Source: Gammaproteobacteria bacterium (GTDB taxonomy: Bacteria > Pseudomonadota > Gammaproteobacteria > Burkholderiales > Burkholderiaceae_C). From it: 46,433 nucleotides of DNA. Below, in pieces: positions 1 to 8,657 of the stretch. The stretch spans positions 1 through 46,433 of the forward strand of contig JAHJOG010000161.1 of NCBI GenBank assembly GCA_018820395.1, in the 5' to 3' direction. Each line of letters starts with the position of its first letter. Position 1 is the stretch's first letter. Position numbers and translations under genes: made by a program. The notes below the pieces were generated by a model. The model ran no database searches. It had not been told where the DNA came from and saw nothing but the letters and a program-made list of their open reading frames with translations.

Positions 1-252
1 CATCCGGCGCGCGTGGCGCAAGGCCACCGGAAGATAGGGGCTGGGCTGGATCTGCCGCCCCCGCACGAACAGCGGAACGCCGAGCGCCGACTCGATCTCC
101 GCCAGCCACTGCGACACCGCAGGCTGGCTGACGCCCAGCGCCTCCGCCGTGGCGGTGAGGCTGCCGTGCCGCTCGACCGCGAGCAGGATCTCGAGATGCC
201 GCAGGCGCAACCGGCGCAAGTTGAGCGCCAATTCCTGGCCGAGCAGCTGCAT
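1..252 (-). CDS. LysR-type transcriptional regulator, N-terminal part (runs off the left edge)
   Basis: Only the first 84 codons are inside the window, read leftward from an ATG at 252-250. Residues about 15-75 form a LysR winged-helix-turn-helix, with the recognisable pattern LTATAEALGVSQPAVSQWLAEIESALGVPLF spread over two short blocks; the SQPAVSQ stretch is the recognition helix. The effector domain is outside the window, so the ligand cannot be inferred. The gene is divergent from the Bug protein at 350, with 97 bases between the two starts. LysR proteins usually repress their own gene and act on the divergent one, so it probably controls the Bug/hydrolase pair. No break is visible. Family assignment is firm, target is inferred. 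Confidence 0.88.
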   Translation of the reverse strand, partial: MQLLGQELALNLRRLRLRHLEILLAVERHGSLTATAEALGVSQPAVSQWLAEIESALGVPLFVRGRQIQPSPYLPVALRHARRM

Positions 253-261
253 AAACAATCC

Positions 262-314
262 TGATGGATCGAGACCGAATAGCCGGTGGATGATTATGCA
301 TAGCCGATCCATCA
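262..314. promoter_or_regulatory. Divergent promoter region with 10-bp inverted repeat (LysR operator candidate)
   Basis: TGATGGATCG at 262-271 is repeated as its exact reverse complement at 305-314, with 33 bases between. An ATGCAT palindrome (296-301) lies between the arms. The site is in the 97-base gap between divergent lysR and Bug starts, where LysR regulators normally bind. The assignment as an operator is inference from position and symmetry. Confidence 0.45.
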
Positions 315-349
315 TTCGCGCATCGCAAACCCTCACGGAGCCTGCCGCC

Positions 350-1318
350 ATGACCCCCACCCGTCGACTGTGGATCGGACTCGCCTTCGCCCTCGCACTG
401 GGCGCCGCCCACTCACAGACCTTCCCGACCCGGCCGATCAAGCTGGTGGTCCCCTTCCCGCCGGGCGGCGGCACGGACATCGTGGCCCGCAAGATGGCGG
501 AGCATCTCCGCGAAACCCTGGGCCAGCCGGTCATCGTCGACAACAAGGCCGGCGCGAGCGGCAACATCGGCGCGGAAAGCGTGGCGCGTTCGGCGCCGGA
601 CGGCTACACGCTGATGATGACCGCCGCGCCCTTCGCGATCGCGCCCACCCTGTTCAAGTCGCTTGCCTTCGACCCGGTCAAGGACTTCACGCCCGTCACC
701 CAACTGGCCGTGGTGCCGCTGCTCGTCGTGACGCGAGCCGACTCGCCGATCAAGAGCATCGCGGACCTGATCGCCGCCGCCCGCAAGGATGGCGACGCGA
801 TCAGCTATGCGACTTTCGGCAACGGCTCGCCGCCGCATCTGGTGGGTGAGCGCATGAAGGCGCTGGCCGGCATCCGCATGACCCACATTCCGTACAAGGG
901 CGGCCAGGCGGCGCTGCCCGACATCCTGTCCGGCCAGATCGACGTGGCCATCATGGACGTGGTGTCCATGACGCCGCTCATCAAGTCCGGACGCCTGCGC
1001 GCATTGGCCATCACCGGCCCGAAGCGCACGCCCGTCTTTCCCGACGTCCCCACGCTGACGCAGGCCGGGATCGCGTTCGACACGGTCGGCTGGTACGCTG
1101 TCTTCGGCCCGGCCGGCATGCCGCAGGCCATCACCCAGCGCCTCAACGCATCGATCAACAAGGCGATGGCCCTCCCCGACATGCGCACGCTGCTGCTGGA
1201 AGGCGGCTCGATTCCTCTGGACCAGGCGCCCACGTCCGACCAATGGGCCGCCTCGTTCAAGGACAACGTGGGCGTCTGGGGCGAAGTGGCCCGGGCGTCG
1301 GGGGCATCGGTCGAATGA
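350..1318 (+). CDS. Bug/TctC-family periplasmic solute-binding protein
   Basis: 322-residue protein of the Bug (Bordetella uptake gene) family. Residues 1-23 form a Sec signal peptide ending in HSQ, followed by the family opening FPTRPIKLVVPFPPGGGTD. The later GQPVIVDNKAGASGN block and the motif GYTLMMT are also typical. Such proteins bind small carboxylates in the periplasm. Start 350 is chosen because GGAG lies about 10 bases upstream and it begins the signal peptide; an in-frame start further upstream would place non-signal sequence in front. No TctA or TctB membrane subunits are adjacent, as is usual for expanded Bug families. The stop overlaps the next start (ATGA at 1315-1318), so it is translationally coupled to the hydrolase. 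Ligand unknown. Confidence 0.92.
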   Translation: MTPTRRLWIGLAFALALGAAHSQTFPTRPIKLVVPFPPGGGTDIVARKMAEHLRETLGQPVIVDNKAGASGNIGAESVARSAPDGYTLMMTAAPFAIAPTLFKSLAFDPVKDFTPVTQLAVVPLLVVTRADSPIKSIADLIAAARKDGDAISYATFGNGSPPHLVGERMKALAGIRMTHIPYKGGQAALPDILSGQIDVAIMDVVSMTPLIKSGRLRALAITGPKRTPVFPDVPTLTQAGIAFDTVGWYAVFGPAGMPQAITQRLNASINKAMALPDMRTLLLEGGSIPLDQAPTSDQWAASFKDNVGVWGEVARASGASVE

Positions 1319-2295
1319 GCACGCCAGCCCACATGCCATCGAACCAGCAAGCCACCGACCTCGAGCGCGAAGTTCAGGTGCTGCGCGACGTCGTCTACGG
1401 CCGAGCCGGCGTCGGCTTCACGCGCCCCGGGGGGCCGGTCGATCGGGCGTTGAAGATGGACGTCTATCTGCCGCTGCAGGACGCCCGTGCGCCGACGCTG
1501 CGGCCGATGCTCGTGATGGCGTTCGGCGGCGCGTTCCACCGTGGTTCCAAGGAAAACGACGCCTTCGAGTCCGAAGCCGGCAACACGTCCGTCGCCGACT
1601 ACTGCAGGCGATTCGCAGAGCGCGGCTACGTAGCGTGCTCGATCGACTATCGACTGGTGCCCGAAGATCCCGCACCGGGGGGTACACCGGTCATCGGTGA
1701 CCCGAAGCGCATCCCGCGGTCGCGCGTGGACGTGGTGCGCAACATCATGGGGCTCGCACCCGCCACGTCGGACATGCTGTGGCGCGGCATCGAGGCGGCC
1801 AGCGACGACATGGCAGCCGCCGTGCGCTTCGCTCGCCAGCAGGCGGCCGAATGGAACGCGGACCCGTCACGTCTCGCAGTCGGCGGCTTTTCCGCGGGGG
1901 CGCGCACCGCGCTCAACGCGGCTTTCGGCGAAGGCATCGATGTTGCCGCCGTGGTGGCGCTCTCCGGCTTCATGGATACGGGCGACCTGAAGCGCATGCT
2001 CGCTCCCGACCGCGCCGCCGGTGAACCCGAGACTGCCGTCCCGGCACGCCGACCCGCCGTGCTCTGGGTCAGCGCCGAACACGACCTCGACTACATCGTC
2101 GCGGCGACGCCAGCGTCGGTGCAACTGCTGCGCGATTCGGGCGTTCGCTGCGATCGCGTCGACGTGCCGGGTGCCGGCCACTTCTACCGCGCAGAGGCCC
2201 GCGCGATCGCCGCCGACGGCATGACCACGACGGTCGACCGGTCCGTCGACGAGTTTCTGAAAGAAGTGCTGCGGGCAGACGCGCCCGCAGCCTGA
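1315..2295 (+). CDS. Alpha/beta-hydrolase (esterase/BD-FAE-like)
   Basis: 326-residue cytoplasmic alpha/beta-hydrolase with no signal peptide. An oxyanion-hole region FGGAFHRG is at about 70-77, the nucleophile elbow GFSAG puts the catalytic Ser near 193, an Asp follows in AEHDLDY near 257, and AGHFY gives the catalytic His near 289. This triad order matches carboxylesterases and acetyl-esterases. The ATG overlaps the stop of the Bug gene by ATGA, so both are made from one message. A solute-binding protein plus an esterase suggests import and hydrolysis of an ester, but the substrate cannot be read from the sequence. Dienelactone-hydrolase-like activity is an alternative. The gene ends 14 bases from the convergent hpf stop. 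Confidence 0.85.
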   Translation: MSTPAHMPSNQQATDLEREVQVLRDVVYGRAGVGFTRPGGPVDRALKMDVYLPLQDARAPTLRPMLVMAFGGAFHRGSKENDAFESEAGNTSVADYCRRFAERGYVACSIDYRLVPEDPAPGGTPVIGDPKRIPRSRVDVVRNIMGLAPATSDMLWRGIEAASDDMAAAVRFARQQAAEWNADPSRLAVGGFSAGARTALNAAFGEGIDVAAVVALSGFMDTGDLKRMLAPDRAAGEPETAVPARRPAVLWVSAEHDLDYIVAATPASVQLLRDSGVRCDRVDVPGAGHFYRAEARAIAADGMTTTVDRSVDEFLKEVLRADAPAA

Positions 2296-2308
2296 GACGC
2301 GGCCTCGC

Positions 2309-2638
2309 CTACATCAGGCGCTTGGGTGCGCTGTGGTGATGGTCCTGCAAGCGGTCCTTGTGGCGGACGACCTGCCGGTCGAGCTTGTCGACCAGGTCGT
2401 CGACCGCGGCGTACAGATCAGCGTGGCTCGACTCCGCGAACATGTCATTGCCCTTGACGTGAATGTTGCATTCGGCGCGCTGGCGGCGTTCTTTTTCCTT
2501 CTGCTTTTCCACGGTGAGGATCACCTTCACGTCGACCACCTGGTCGAAGTGGCGGGGGATCCGGTCCAGCTTGCTCGTGACGTAGCTGCGCAAGGCTGGA
2601 GTGACGTCGAGGTGGTGACCGCTGATCGTCAAATTCAT
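2309..2638 (-). CDS. hpf: Ribosome hibernation promoting factor, short HPF/RaiA type
   Basis: 109-residue protein with the single HPF/RaiA domain: [17 protein letters not shown] at the N-terminus, then a basic segment rich in Lys/Arg (about 48-58) and the [16 protein letters not shown] helix. It lacks the extra C-terminal dimerisation domain of long HPF, so it is the short form that works with RMF-like factors to inactivate 70S ribosomes in stationary phase. A strong Shine-Dalgarno (AGGAGG) lies 6 bases before the ATG. In many proteobacteria hpf follows rpoN; here rpoN is absent and the upstream gene on the same strand is a UvrD-like helicase, separated by 328 bases with a long pyrimidine tract in the sense strand. 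Confidence 0.93.
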   Translation of the reverse strand: MNLTISGHHLDVTPALRSYVTSKLDRIPRHFDQVVDVKVILTVEKQKEKERRQRAECNIHVKGNDMFAESSHADLYAAVDDLVDKLDRQVVRHKDRLQDHHHSAPKRLM

Positions 2639-2966
2639 GAATGACCTCCTGGAACTGACGGTTGGAAAAGACCCCGCTCTGCAGAAAGCGAAGCGAAGCC
2701 GGCGAAAACGAGACCGATGCGTCGAGAGATGGAGACGCGCGTTGGAAGAGAAAAAAGGAAAGGGGAAAAAGAGGGAGAAGAGATGGACAAAAACTGGAGA
2801 GGTTTCGATCCACTATGCCCATGGTGTCACCGAAATGCAATCGTCTTTCTGGCCAACCTTTGATCCAGTCGAACAAGTGACAAAGTGCAATGTCGGCGCC
2901 TAGTACCAAAGGCCGCGCGCAGCCCGCGCAGACGCTGCCTTCACGGCCGAAAAGCAGCAGAAACGT
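2639..2966. other. Intergenic region with 40-base purine tract
   Basis: This 328-base gap separates the helicase stop from the hpf start, both leftward. From 2744 to 2783 the plus strand is only A and G, hence only C and U in an hpf leader transcript. No coding frame with family resemblance is visible. A weak sigma70-like pair on the minus strand (TTGCAT, 17 bases, CATAGT) could drive hpf but is too degenerate to assert. Short reading frames here have biased composition and no start signals. Confidence 0.5.
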
Positions 2967-5087
2967 CTAGCTCCAACTCGCTCGCATGCGGCTCAAAAGA
3001 TCGATGACCGCGGCGGGCGCATGGACATGCGGCGCCCGTTCCGGCGCCGGCGGCCAGGTGATCTGCTCGAAGCGCTCGGCATCGGCCGCCGAGATGAATC
3101 TCGTGCGGCCCGCGTAGAGGTGCCGGTCGCCGCGCGACGATTGCTGCGTCACGTAGAAGCGCTGCGGGACCAGCACATGCAGGTGGTCCTTGGCGCGCGT
3201 CATCGCGACGTACAGCAGGCGCCGTTCTTCTTCGATCTCTGCGGCCCCATGGGCGACGTCGGCCGGAATGCAGCCGTCGACCGCATTCAGCACATGCACC
3301 GAATTCCATTCCTGGCCCTTGGCCGAATGGATGGTGGAAAGAATGAGGTAGTCCTCGTCGAGCAGCGGCGGGCCCGGCCGGTCGCTGGTGGCTTCGGGGG
3401 GATCGAGCGTCAGCTCGGTAATGAAGCGCTCGCGCGACGCATAGCCCGACGCCAAGCGTGCCAACTGTTCCACGTCGCCGCGGCGCAGGCTCGCGTCGTC
3501 GTGCAGGCGTTCAAGATGCGGAACGTACCACCGCACCGCGAGATCCATGTCGGCCGGCCACGCCAGGCCGGGACTCCTGAGCGCCGCATACACCGCCTTG
3601 AAGCGTTCCCATTCTTCGGCGGCGTTGGTGGGCGGCACGAAAGTCTGGACCACCGCCGCGGGGTCGGCGGCCTCGGCCATGGCTTCGAGCAGGCGCGTCG
3701 ACGTGGCGGGGCCGATGCCCGGCATGAGCTGCGTGACGCGAAACCCCGCCATGCGGCCGCGCGGGTTCTGTGCGAATCGCAGGATGGCGAGAACGTCCTT
3801 GACATGCGCGGCTTCGAGGAACTTGAGTCCGCCGTATTTGACGAACGGAATGTTGCGGCGCGCCAGTTCGAGTTCGACGGCGGCGCTGTGCGTGGAGGTG
3901 CGAAAGAGCACTGCCTGCGACTTGAGTGCGAGACCGCCTTCGCGGTGCGCCAGCACGCGCTCGGCCACGAAGCGCGCTTGTTGCGCCTCGTCGGGCACCA
4001 GCACCAGTTGCGGGCGGCCGGCCGAGGCCTTGTCGGTCCAGAGGGTCTTCGCGTGGCGTTCGGCCGCGCCGGCGATGACGGCGTTGGACACGTCGAGCAC
4101 CGCCTGGGTCGATCGGTAATTGCGCTCCAGGGTGACCACCCGCGCCGGGCGGCCGAACTGGGCGGGAAAGTCGAGGATGTTGCGCACCGTGGCGCCGCGG
4201 AACGAATAGATCGACTGCGCGTCGTCGCCGACCACGGTGAGGCCGCGTCCGTCGGGCCTGAGCGCTTGCAGGATCTCGGCCTGCAGCACGTTGGTGTCCT
4301 GGTATTCGTCGACCAGCACATGGTCGAAACGCGCGTCGATCTGCCGCGCGATCGCCTCCTCGCCCAGCATGCCGGCCCAATAGAGCAGCAGGTCGTCGTA
4401 GTCGAGCACCTGTTGCTGCTGCTTGGCCTCGACATAGGCGCCGAAGAGCCGCTTGAGTTCGGCTTCCCATTCGGCGCACCACGGAAAGGCCTGCTTCAGC
4501 ACGTCGGCGAGCGGCGCCCGCGTGTTGACCACCCGCGAATAGATCGACAGGCAGGTGCCCTTGCGCGGAAAGCGGCGCGCCATGGACGCGAACCCGATGT
4601 CGCTGCGCACCAGGCCCATGAGGTCTTCGGCATCGCCTCGGTCGTGGATGGTGAAGTCTTCGCTCAGTCCGATCTGGCTCGCGTGCTCGCGCAGCAGCCG
4701 CGCGCCGATGCCGTGGAAGGTGCCCGCCCACGGCAGCGCGGGCGGCGCGTCGTTCTTGAGGCCGAGCACGCGCGCCACCACGCGCCCTGCCCTGCGCCCC
4801 ATTTCCTGCGCGGCGCGGCGAGAAAACGTGAGGAGCAACAGGCGCTGGGGGTCGACACCGCCGGCAATGAGATCGGCCACACGGTGCGCCAGGGTGCTGG
4901 TCTTGCCGGACCCTGCGCCCGCGATCACCAGGAGCGGTTCGGCGCCGGCGTGCGTTACCGCCGCGCGCTGTTCGGCATTCAGTTCGCCAAGCACGGCTTC
5001 GCGGCGTTGCGCCGGTGTGGCAGAGGGAGATTCGAAAAAGGCAGTGGCTTCGGAAGCAGATGGCGGGGCCATCGCGAGACTGTACAT
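2967..5087 (-). CDS. UvrD/Rep-like ATP-dependent DNA helicase (SF1)
   Basis: 706 residues with the full superfamily 1A helicase set: Q-motif region LNAEQRAAV (36-44), Walker A GAGSGKT (57-63), motif Ia LTFSRRAAQEM, Walker B VDEYQDT (259-264), motif III GDDAQSIYSFRGA, motif IV ERNYRST, motif V STIHSAKGQEW and motif VI RLLYVAMTRAKDHL. It would unwind DNA 3' to 5' with ATP. It is a little shorter than the usual UvrD and lacks the long C-terminal extension, so it may be a Rep- or PcrA-like paralogue rather than the main UvrD. ATG 5087 is used; ATG 5072 is equally possible because neither has a clear ribosome site. It is divergent from corA. Confidence 0.88.
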   Translation of the reverse strand: MYSLAMAPPSASEATAFFESPSATPAQRREAVLGELNAEQRAAVTHAGAEPLLVIAGAGSGKTSTLAHRVADLIAGGVDPQRLLLLTFSRRAAQEMGRRAGRVVARVLGLKNDAPPALPWAGTFHGIGARLLREHASQIGLSEDFTIHDRGDAEDLMGLVRSDIGFASMARRFPRKGTCLSIYSRVVNTRAPLADVLKQAFPWCAEWEAELKRLFGAYVEAKQQQQVLDYDDLLLYWAGMLGEEAIARQIDARFDHVLVDEYQDTNVLQAEILQALRPDGRGLTVVGDDAQSIYSFRGATVRNILDFPAQFGRPARVVTLERNYRSTQAVLDVSNAVIAGAAERHAKTLWTDKASAGRPQLVLVPDEAQQARFVAERVLAHREGGLALKSQAVLFRTSTHSAAVELELARRNIPFVKYGGLKFLEAAHVKDVLAILRFAQNPRGRMAGFRVTQLMPGIGPATSTRLLEAMAEAADPAAVVQTFVPPTNAAEEWERFKAVYAALRSPGLAWPADMDLAVRWYVPHLERLHDDASLRRGDVEQLARLASGYASRERFITELTLDPPEATSDRPGPPLLDEDYLILSTIHSAKGQEWNSVHVLNAVDGCIPADVAHGAAEIEEERRLLYVAMTRAKDHLHVLVPQRFYVTQQSSRGDRHLYAGRTRFISAADAERFEQITWPPAPERAPHVHAPAAVIDLLSRMRASWS

Positions 5088-5136
5088 TCATCCAGCAACG
5101 CGTCCGCAACTTTTTGCAGGGAAAGGATAATTCCCC

Positions 5137-6123
5137 ATGCTCAATATCTTCACGCTCGCCAACGGTCGCCTCGTTCAGGAAGAAATCGAATCGCTGGAAG
5201 AGCTTTCGCAGTTTCACCCGATCTGGGTCGACCTCGAGTCGCCGTCGATCGAGGAGAAGCGCTGGATCAAGCAGTACTACGGTCTCTCGATTCCCGAAGA
5301 CGCGATGGACGAGGACATCGAGGAATCGGCGCGCTTCTACGAAGAAGACAACGGCGAGCTGCACATTCGAAGCGACTTCTTGATCGACGACGACGAAGAC
5401 CCGCGATCGGTGCGCGTGGCTTTCATCCTCAACCAGCACAACACCGAGCTGCGCAGCCGCGGCGTGCTGTTCTCGATCCACGACGAGGACGTCCCCACCT
5501 TTCGCCTTTTGCGCATGCGGGCGCGACGCGCTCCGGGCCTGATCGAGGACGCCAAGGAAGTGCTGCTCAAGCTCTTCGACGCCGATGCCGAGTATTCGGC
5601 CGACACGCTGGAGAACATCTACGACGAGCTCGAGATCGCCGGAAAGAAGGTGCTCGAGGGCAACGTGAGCGACGAGCTGGCGGGCGAAGTGCTGGGCGCC
5701 ATCGCGCGCCAGGAAGACCTGAACGGCCGCATCCGCCGCAACGTCATGGACACCCGCCGCGCGGTGAGCTTCATGATGCGCAGCCGCATGCTCAACGCCG
5801 AACAGTTCGAGGAGGCGCGCCAGATCCTGCGCGACATCGAGTCGCTCGACAACCACACCGCGTTCCTCTTCGACAAGATCAACTTCCTGATGGATGCGAC
5901 CGTCGGTTTCATCAACATCAACCAGAACAAGACCATCAAGATCTTCTCGGTGGCCAGCGTCGCGCTGTTGCCGCCCACACTCATCGCGAGCGTCTACGGC
6001 ATGAATTTCCAGTTCATGCCCGAACTCGGATGGCACCTCGGGTATCCGTATGCGATCGCGCTGATGGTCGCGAGCGCGCTGGGCCCGATGTGGTACTTCA
6101 GGCGCCGGGGCTGGCTCAAGTAG
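5137..6123 (+). CDS. corA: Magnesium/cobalt transporter CorA
   Basis: 328-residue CorA. The N-terminal two thirds form the cytoplasmic alpha/beta domain and long stalk helix (acidic IEESARFYEEDNGELHIRS-type region around 55-75). Two C-terminal membrane helices follow, with the selectivity signature YGMNF at about 287-291 in the loop between them. CorA is a homopentameric inner-membrane channel for Mg2+ and Co2+. The ATG is preceded by AAAGGA at a suitable distance. The stop overlaps the convergent mtnN stop by 8 bases (6116-6123). No riboswitch-like leader is possible in the 49-base gap to the helicase, so Mg2+ control by an mgtA-type leader is unlikely. Confidence 0.95.
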   Translation: MLNIFTLANGRLVQEEIESLEELSQFHPIWVDLESPSIEEKRWIKQYYGLSIPEDAMDEDIEESARFYEEDNGELHIRSDFLIDDDEDPRSVRVAFILNQHNTELRSRGVLFSIHDEDVPTFRLLRMRARRAPGLIEDAKEVLLKLFDADAEYSADTLENIYDELEIAGKKVLEGNVSDELAGEVLGAIARQEDLNGRIRRNVMDTRRAVSFMMRSRMLNAEQFEEARQILRDIESLDNHTAFLFDKINFLMDATVGFININQNKTIKIFSVASVALLPPTLIASVYGMNFQFMPELGWHLGYPYAIALMVASALGPMWYFRRRGWLK

Positions 6124-6880
6124 CCGGCGTCCTGGCCAACCAGGCGTTGACGAGGGCCTGGCTGTAGCGGCTCGCCACCACGGCGGCGAAGCGGGTGAAG
6201 TCGCCATGCGCCGCGTCATCGGCCCGGTCGGAGATGGTTCGGACGGCGGCAAAAGGCACGCCGTAGTCGTGGCACACCTGAGCCACCGCGGCGCCTTCCA
6301 TTTCGACGGCCAGGGCATCGGGCAAGTCGCGACGCAACGCCGCGCTTTCGGCCTCGCTCGACACGAAGCGGTCGCCGCTCACCACCAGCCCGCGATGCAC
6401 CGACGGCGCCGCGAGCCCGAAGTCGTTGACCACGATCTGCCCGAGCAAGGCCACCGGATCGCGCAGCAGATCCGCCGCCACGTCCGCCAGCGCGTCGCTG
6501 AGGGCCGTGTCGGTGGCGAAGCGGGCGTGGCCGGTCAACGGAACCTCGTAGCGCGGGAAGATCGGCGAGGCGTCGAGGTCGTGCTGCAGCAACCGGCTCG
6601 CCACCACCACGTCGCCCACCTCGACGCCGGGGGCCAGGCCGCCCGCGACGCCCGTGAAGACGATCGCGCCGACGCCGAATCGCTCGAGCAGCACCGTGGC
6701 CGTGGTGGCCGCAGCGACCTTACCGATGCGCGAGAGGACCGCCACCACCGCGTGTCCATGCAGATGGCCGACCCAGAACTCGCGCCCCGCTGCGCGCACC
6801 TTTTTCTCGTCGGGCATCACGGCCAGCAACGCGCCGAGTTCTTCCTGCATGGCGGCCACGATCGCGATCGGTGCCCGCAT
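6116..6880 (-). CDS. mtnN: 5'-methylthioadenosine/S-adenosylhomocysteine nucleosidase
   Basis: 254-residue Pfs/MTAN enzyme that cleaves adenine from methylthioadenosine and S-adenosylhomocysteine, recycling products of methylation and polyamine synthesis. The N-terminus IAIVAAMQEEL carries the catalytic Glu (about 13-14). GVAGGLAP and VGDVVVAS lie in the middle, VEMEGAAVAQVC holds the substrate-binding Met-Glu pair (about 195), and RTISDRAD supplies the general-acid Asp. The segment LLQHDLDASPIFPRYEVPLTG is characteristic. It overlaps the convergent corA end by 8 bases and starts 9 bases after the fadD stop on the same strand, so it is likely co-transcribed behind fadD. Confidence 0.93.
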   Translation of the reverse strand: MRAPIAIVAAMQEELGALLAVMPDEKKVRAAGREFWVGHLHGHAVVAVLSRIGKVAAATTATVLLERFGVGAIVFTGVAGGLAPGVEVGDVVVASRLLQHDLDASPIFPRYEVPLTGHARFATDTALSDALADVAADLLRDPVALLGQIVVNDFGLAAPSVHRGLVVSGDRFVSSEAESAALRRDLPDALAVEMEGAAVAQVCHDYGVPFAAVRTISDRADDAAHGDFTRFAAVVASRYSQALVNAWLARTPAT

Positions 6881-6889
6881 GGCGCGATC

Positions 6890-8566
6890 CTATTGGGTGT
6901 CGCGCAACTCGCGGCGGAGGATCTTGCCGACCGGCGTCTTCGGCAGCGTGTCGCGGAACTCGATGAGCTTCGGCTGCTTGTAGCCGGTGAGCTGCGCACG
7001 GCAGAAATCGCGCACGGCGCTTTCCGCCAGGTCAGCGGTTTTGCGCACGATCACCAGCTTGACGGCTTCGCCCGTCTTTTCGTCGGCGATGTCGACGGCC
7101 GCGCATTCGAGCACGCCCGGTACCTGCGACACCACTTCCTCGATCTCGTTCGGGTAGACGTTGAAGCCCGACACCAGGATCATGTCCTTCTTGCGATCGA
7201 CGATCCTGAAGTAACCGCGCTCGTCGACCGTGCCGATGTCGCCGGACTTGAAGTAGCCGTCGGGCGTCATGACCTTGGCGGTTTCGTCGGGACGCTGCCA
7301 GTAGCCGGCCATCACCTGCGGGCCCTTGATGGCGATCTCGCCGGGCTGGCCGGCGGGTGCCGCGTTGCCGTCGTCGTCGAGCAGCTTCACCCAGGTGTTG
7401 GGCAGCGGCACGCCGATGGTGCCGGTGTATTCGGTGCTGGTGGTGGGGTTGCAGGTCGCCGACGGCGAAGTCTCCGACAGCCCGTAGCCTTCGCAGATGG
7501 GGCAGCCGGTCTTTTCCAGCCACAGCTTGGCGACCGCGCCCTGCACCGCCATCCCGCCGCCGACCGACACCTTGAGGTTCTTCCAGTTGACGGTCGCGAA
7601 GTCCGGGTGGTTCGCCAACCCGTTGAACAGCGTGTTGACCGCCGGAAAGCTGTGGAAGGTGTGCTTGGACAGTTCCTTGAGCACACCCGCGAGGTCGCGC
7701 GGATTGGGAATGAGGATGAGCTTCCCGCCGATGCGCATGCTGAGCATCATGCCCACCGTGAAAGCGAAGATGTGATAGAGCGGCAATGCGCAGACGCTCG
7801 TCGGCTGCTCGGACGCCGGCACTTTCTGCATGACCGGATCGTTCCAGACTTCGGACTGCAACACGTTGGCGATCACGTTCCGATGCAGCAGCACGGCGCC
7901 CTTGGACACACCGGTCGTTCCGCCCGTGTACTGCAGAACAGCCACGTCGTCCTGGCCGATGACGGCCGGTTGCAGCGTGCGGCCAGCGCCTTTTTCGAGG
8001 GCATCGTTGAAGCGAACCGCGCCCGGCAGGCTGAAAGTCGGAACCAGCTTCTTGACGTTGCGCACGACGTAGTTGACGAGAGCCCCCTTGAGCAAACCGA
8101 GGCGGTCGCCCATCGCACCCAGCACGATGTGCTTGACCGGCGTGTTGGCGAGGCACTGCTGCAGCGTGGTGCCGAAGTTCTCCATGATGACGATCGCCTT
8201 CGACCCGGAGTCCTTGAGCTGGTGCTCGAGTTCGCGCGGCGTGTACAGCGGATTCACGTTCACCAGGATCAGGCCGGCACGCAGGATGCCGGCCACGGCG
8301 ATCGGGTATTGCGGGCAGTTGGGCATCATGACCGCGACCCGGTCGCCCTTGACCAACCCGAGTCCTTGCAGATAGGCGGCGAACGCACGGCTCAGCTTGT
8401 CGACCTGGTCGTAGCGCACGTCCTTGCCCATGAAGTTGTAGGCCACACGGTCTGCGTACTTCGTGAAGCTCTCTTCCATGAGCGCCACCAGCGACACATA
8501 GCGAGAAACATCGATATCGGCAGGCACGCCCTGCGGGTAGCTGGACAGCCAGGGACGCTCGGTCAT
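6890..8566 (-). CDS. fadD: Long-chain fatty-acid--CoA ligase
   Basis: 558-residue ANL-superfamily acyl-CoA synthetase. The AMP-binding signature YTGGTTGVSKGA is at about 210-221. Later come the GYGLSETSP motif, the hinge block DGYFKSGDIGTVDERGYF and VDRKKDMILVSGFNVYPNEIE, then the C-terminal lysine region TPVGKILRREL. It activates fatty acids with ATP and CoA at the inner membrane for beta-oxidation. ATG 8566 has AGGAG 8 bases upstream; a TTG one codon earlier is not preferred. The gene lies 91 bases behind pntB on the same strand, with a hairpin between, and is followed after 9 bases by mtnN. Confidence 0.93.
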   Translation of the reverse strand: MTERPWLSSYPQGVPADIDVSRYVSLVALMEESFTKYADRVAYNFMGKDVRYDQVDKLSRAFAAYLQGLGLVKGDRVAVMMPNCPQYPIAVAGILRAGLILVNVNPLYTPRELEHQLKDSGSKAIVIMENFGTTLQQCLANTPVKHIVLGAMGDRLGLLKGALVNYVVRNVKKLVPTFSLPGAVRFNDALEKGAGRTLQPAVIGQDDVAVLQYTGGTTGVSKGAVLLHRNVIANVLQSEVWNDPVMQKVPASEQPTSVCALPLYHIFAFTVGMMLSMRIGGKLILIPNPRDLAGVLKELSKHTFHSFPAVNTLFNGLANHPDFATVNWKNLKVSVGGGMAVQGAVAKLWLEKTGCPICEGYGLSETSPSATCNPTTSTEYTGTIGVPLPNTWVKLLDDDGNAAPAGQPGEIAIKGPQVMAGYWQRPDETAKVMTPDGYFKSGDIGTVDERGYFRIVDRKKDMILVSGFNVYPNEIEEVVSQVPGVLECAAVDIADEKTGEAVKLVIVRKTADLAESAVRDFCRAQLTGYKQPKLIEFRDTLPKTPVGKILRRELRDTQ

Positions 8567-8603
8567 CAATTTGTCTCCTCGAAGCGAAAAATTCCAGTTC
8601 TTC

Positions 8604-8631
8604 GGCGAAGGCTCGGACGCCGTCCTTCGCC
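8604..8631 (-). terminator. Candidate terminator behind pntB
   Basis: An 8-bp perfect stem (GGCGAAGG at 8604-8611, CCTTCGCC at 8624-8631) with a 12-base loop that can add a further 3 bp lies between pntB and fadD. In the leftward transcript a run of five U follows, but about 13 bases after the stem, so efficiency is doubtful. A second 6-bp hairpin sits at 8641-8658, touching the pntB stop. Confidence 0.35.
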
Positions 8632-8657
8632 TGCTCGCACGGCGGATCTGCGTCCGC

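Noticed and set aside
350..1318. Complete TctABC transporter
   Set aside because: None of the three Bug/TctC proteins in the window has TctA or TctB genes beside it.
2851..2872. Possible sigma54 promoter for hpf on the minus strand (TTGGC ... TTGCA)
   Set aside because: The GG-to-GC distance is 16 bases rather than 12, so it does not fit.
3021..6167. Very long open frame opposite the helicase and into corA
   Set aside because: Arg- and Ala-rich, no family resemblance, and antisense to clear genes; such open frames are common in GC-rich DNA.
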